Below are positions 5,234-5,317 of a DNA stretch of 5,317 nt, piece by piece (within the stretch, counting starts at the first letter, position 1; every line of letters starts with the position of its first letter). The stretch lies in the NCBI GenBank assembly GCA_038232935.1, contig JBBSMX010000203.1, positions 1 through 5,317 of the forward strand, given 5' to 3'. The stretch comes from JBBSMX01 sp038232935. GTDB lineage: Bacteria; Bacteroidota; Rhodothermia; Rhodothermales; JANQRZ01. The translations under genes and the position numbers were made by a program. The notes below the pieces were generated by a model. The model was not told where the DNA came from. It saw only the letters and a program-made list of their open reading frames with translations, and did no database searches.

Positions 5234-5317
5234 ATGGCCGCCTTCTCCCTCGACTTCCGACAACGCATCCTCGATGCCGCCTTACGAGACGACGCCACCG
5301 AGCAGGCTGTCGCCGAC
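5234..5317 (+). CDS. N-terminus of an IS630-family transposase (cut by window end)
   Basis: The ATG at 5234 opens a frame of 28 codons that runs off the window. The peptide starts MAAFSLDFRQRILDAAL, which closely fits the opening of IS630-family transposases, typically a xAYSLDLRQRVLDA pattern leading into a helix-turn-helix DNA-binding domain. The rest, RDDATEQAVAD, fits the first helix and turn of that domain (usually a less acidic linker followed by xxVAxxFGVS). The DDE catalytic domain would lie downstream, so I cannot tell whether the gene is intact, frameshifted or truncated. No Shine-Dalgarno site precedes it. It follows the hppA terminator directly, so insertion just beyond a transcription unit is likely. 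A resident regulator with a similar helix-turn-helix is the alternative. Confidence 0.7.
   Translation, partial: MAAFSLDFRQRILDAALRDDATEQAVAD

Overview
The window is GC-rich chromosomal DNA from a bacterium. It carries a compact housekeeping block in one orientation, and the start of a mobile element at the right edge. The order tRNA-Gln, prs, rplY (the long CTC/TL5 form of L25), pth, then a K+-dependent membrane pyrophosphatase, together with mostly absent Shine-Dalgarno sites and two TAnnTTTG-like elements, suggests a high-GC member of Bacteroidota/Rhodothermota (Rhodothermales-like). That placement is inference from gene content and protein style, not from a database match.

Layout. Positions 1-15 may hold the last codons of an upstream gene, followed by a small hairpin. 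Positions 35-233 are non-coding apart from a candidate promoter near 150-179. A complete tRNA-Gln(UUG) lies at 234-304, then prs (392-1336), rplY (1406-2062), a very stable stem-loop (2111-2154), pth (2201-2776), a heptad-based inverted repeat (2776-2849), hppA (2888-5002), a second heptad-based inverted repeat (5007-5097), an intrinsic terminator (5100-5134) and the first 28 codons of an IS630-like transposase (5234 to the window end).

How the genes work together. prs makes PRPP for nucleotide, His, Trp and NAD synthesis. rplY and pth serve translation: a 5S rRNA-binding ribosomal protein and an enzyme that recycles peptidyl-tRNA. The tRNA fits the same theme. HppA hydrolyses pyrophosphate, a by-product of PRPP-using and tRNA-charging reactions, and uses the energy to pump ions across the membrane. 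All complete genes are on the plus strand. tRNA, prs and rplY look co-transcribed; a strong stem-loop separates rplY from pth.

The ordinary genes look intact and typical. The most unusual signal is in the two gaps flanking hppA. Each holds an imperfect palindrome whose arms are runs of degenerate 7-base units. The unit sequence differs between the gaps (GCGTA-type versus GGTGGAC-type), but the architecture is the same and both have a small AGCG/CGCT hairpin near the centre. I see no defence system, CRISPR array or new multi-gene system in this window.
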